From: Herminiimonas sp.
Lineage (GTDB): Bacteria; Pseudomonadota; Gammaproteobacteria; Burkholderiales; Burkholderiaceae_D
Assembly: GCA_027310305.1 (NCBI GenBank)
Contig: DAIDBD010000007.1
Location: forward strand, 62,001 to 126,000
Direction of reading: 5' to 3'
Length of the DNA stretch: 64,000 nt
The notes under the pieces were generated by a model. It was given only the letters and a program-made list of their open reading frames with translations, searched no databases and was not told the origin of the DNA. A program made the translations under genes and the position numbers. Of the stretch, positions 63,788 to 64,000 are shown in pieces. How positions within the stretch are numbered: position 1 is the stretch's first letter; each line of letters starts with the position of its first letter.

Positions 63788-64000
63788 ATGCACGACAGTC
63801 CACCAGTGTCCAAGGTCTACTATCGACCGATCGAAGCCGCCATACGCTGGGCGGGTTTGTTGAAACACAAGAAAGACATCTTGCGCTTGATAACGTCACC
63901 GAGGCAGATGCCCACGACGCTCAACTTCCCTGGATGGGGCGAGCTACGCCTATGCACCGAGCGTATCTACGATGCCATCTTCAACGGCGAACTCCCGTAC
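63788..64000 (+). CDS. N-terminal part of a conserved mobile-element protein (3' end outside window)
   Basis: Seventy-one codons are open to the window edge. GGGGAG (63775-63780) lies seven bases before ATG 63788. The protein starts MHDSPPVSKVYYRPIEAAIR and continues with a WAGLL helix and GWGELRLCTERIYDAIFNGE. From memory this resembles an unnamed protein common in integrative conjugative elements of Pseudomonas and beta-proteobacteria; I cannot name a function. It suggests that the region to the right is a mobile element. Confidence 0.6.
   Translation, partial: MHDSPPVSKVYYRPIEAAIRWAGLLKHKKDILRLITSPRQMPTTLNFPGWGELRLCTERIYDAIFNGELPY

Overview
The window looks like chromosome from a beta-proteobacterium of the Burkholderiales, most likely Oxalobacteraceae (a Herminiimonas/Collimonas-like organism). 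This is inferred from gene content and style: a DUF3579 protein, a Burkholderiales-type CobD/CbiB-like protein, a pilE-fimT-pilVWX-pilY1 cluster, a CioAB-type bd oxidase, a TamA/TamB pair and a TAXI-TRAP operon. I saw no rRNA, tRNA or CRISPR array.

Layout. 1-5.2 kb: 3' part of a Nudix hydrolase, CobD/CbiB-like protein, DUF3579 protein and a CHASE-PAS-GGDEF-EAL c-di-GMP protein. 5.5-13.1 kb: type IV pilus minor-pilin/adhesin operon (pilE, fimT/gspH, pilV, pilW, pilX, pilY1) plus a TonB-C-like gene. 13.3-18.9 kb: fumC, then a LysR regulator divergent from histidine phosphatase, SDR and acyl-CoA dehydrogenase genes, ending in a decayed acyl-CoA ligase. 19-20.4 kb: three small envelope or stress proteins. 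20.7-25.8 kb: a sigma-54 activator divergent from a TAXI-TRAP transporter operon with a recognisable -24/-12 promoter, an upstream inverted repeat and an intercistronic hairpin. 25.9-28 kb: tungstate-binding TupA divergent from a ModE-like regulator. 28.1-36.4 kb: tamA-tamB and cioAB. 36.5-47.5 kb: a truncated thioredoxin-reductase-like gene, a CHRD lipoprotein with a Gly/Thr-rich tail, a methyltransferase, a TPR/HupE pair, and a DUF938 methyltransferase fused to a carboxymuconolactone decarboxylase. 47.9-54.1 kb: GH1 glycosidase, SDR, FAD-disulfide oxidoreductase, gamma-carbonic anhydrase and a broken PQQ-type sugar dehydrogenase. 54.4-56.8 kb: YeeE/YedE sulfur-transport protein, trmB, and a strongly structured, terminator-ended RNA region upstream of trmB.

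56.8-64 kb looks acquired. One long minus-strand block encodes an ArsR-rhodanese fusion regulator, a DsrE protein, a persulfide-dioxygenase-like MBL protein, an MFS carrier, a methyltransferase, then a c-type cytochrome, ChrA, a PAP2 phosphatase and a PadR regulator. Two palindromic operator candidates sit at the heads of the two halves. The last 213 bases begin a gene resembling proteins of integrative elements, so the window probably ends inside a mobile element.

Gene decay is a theme: the acyl-CoA ligase (18.7 kb), a thioredoxin-reductase-like gene (36.6 kb) and the sugar dehydrogenase (52.4-54.1 kb) are all broken. The best leads for something new are the structured RNA before trmB, the self-contained sigma-54/TAXI-TRAP regulatory unit, the sulfur/chromate island with its nested palindrome, and the methyltransferase-decarboxylase fusion.
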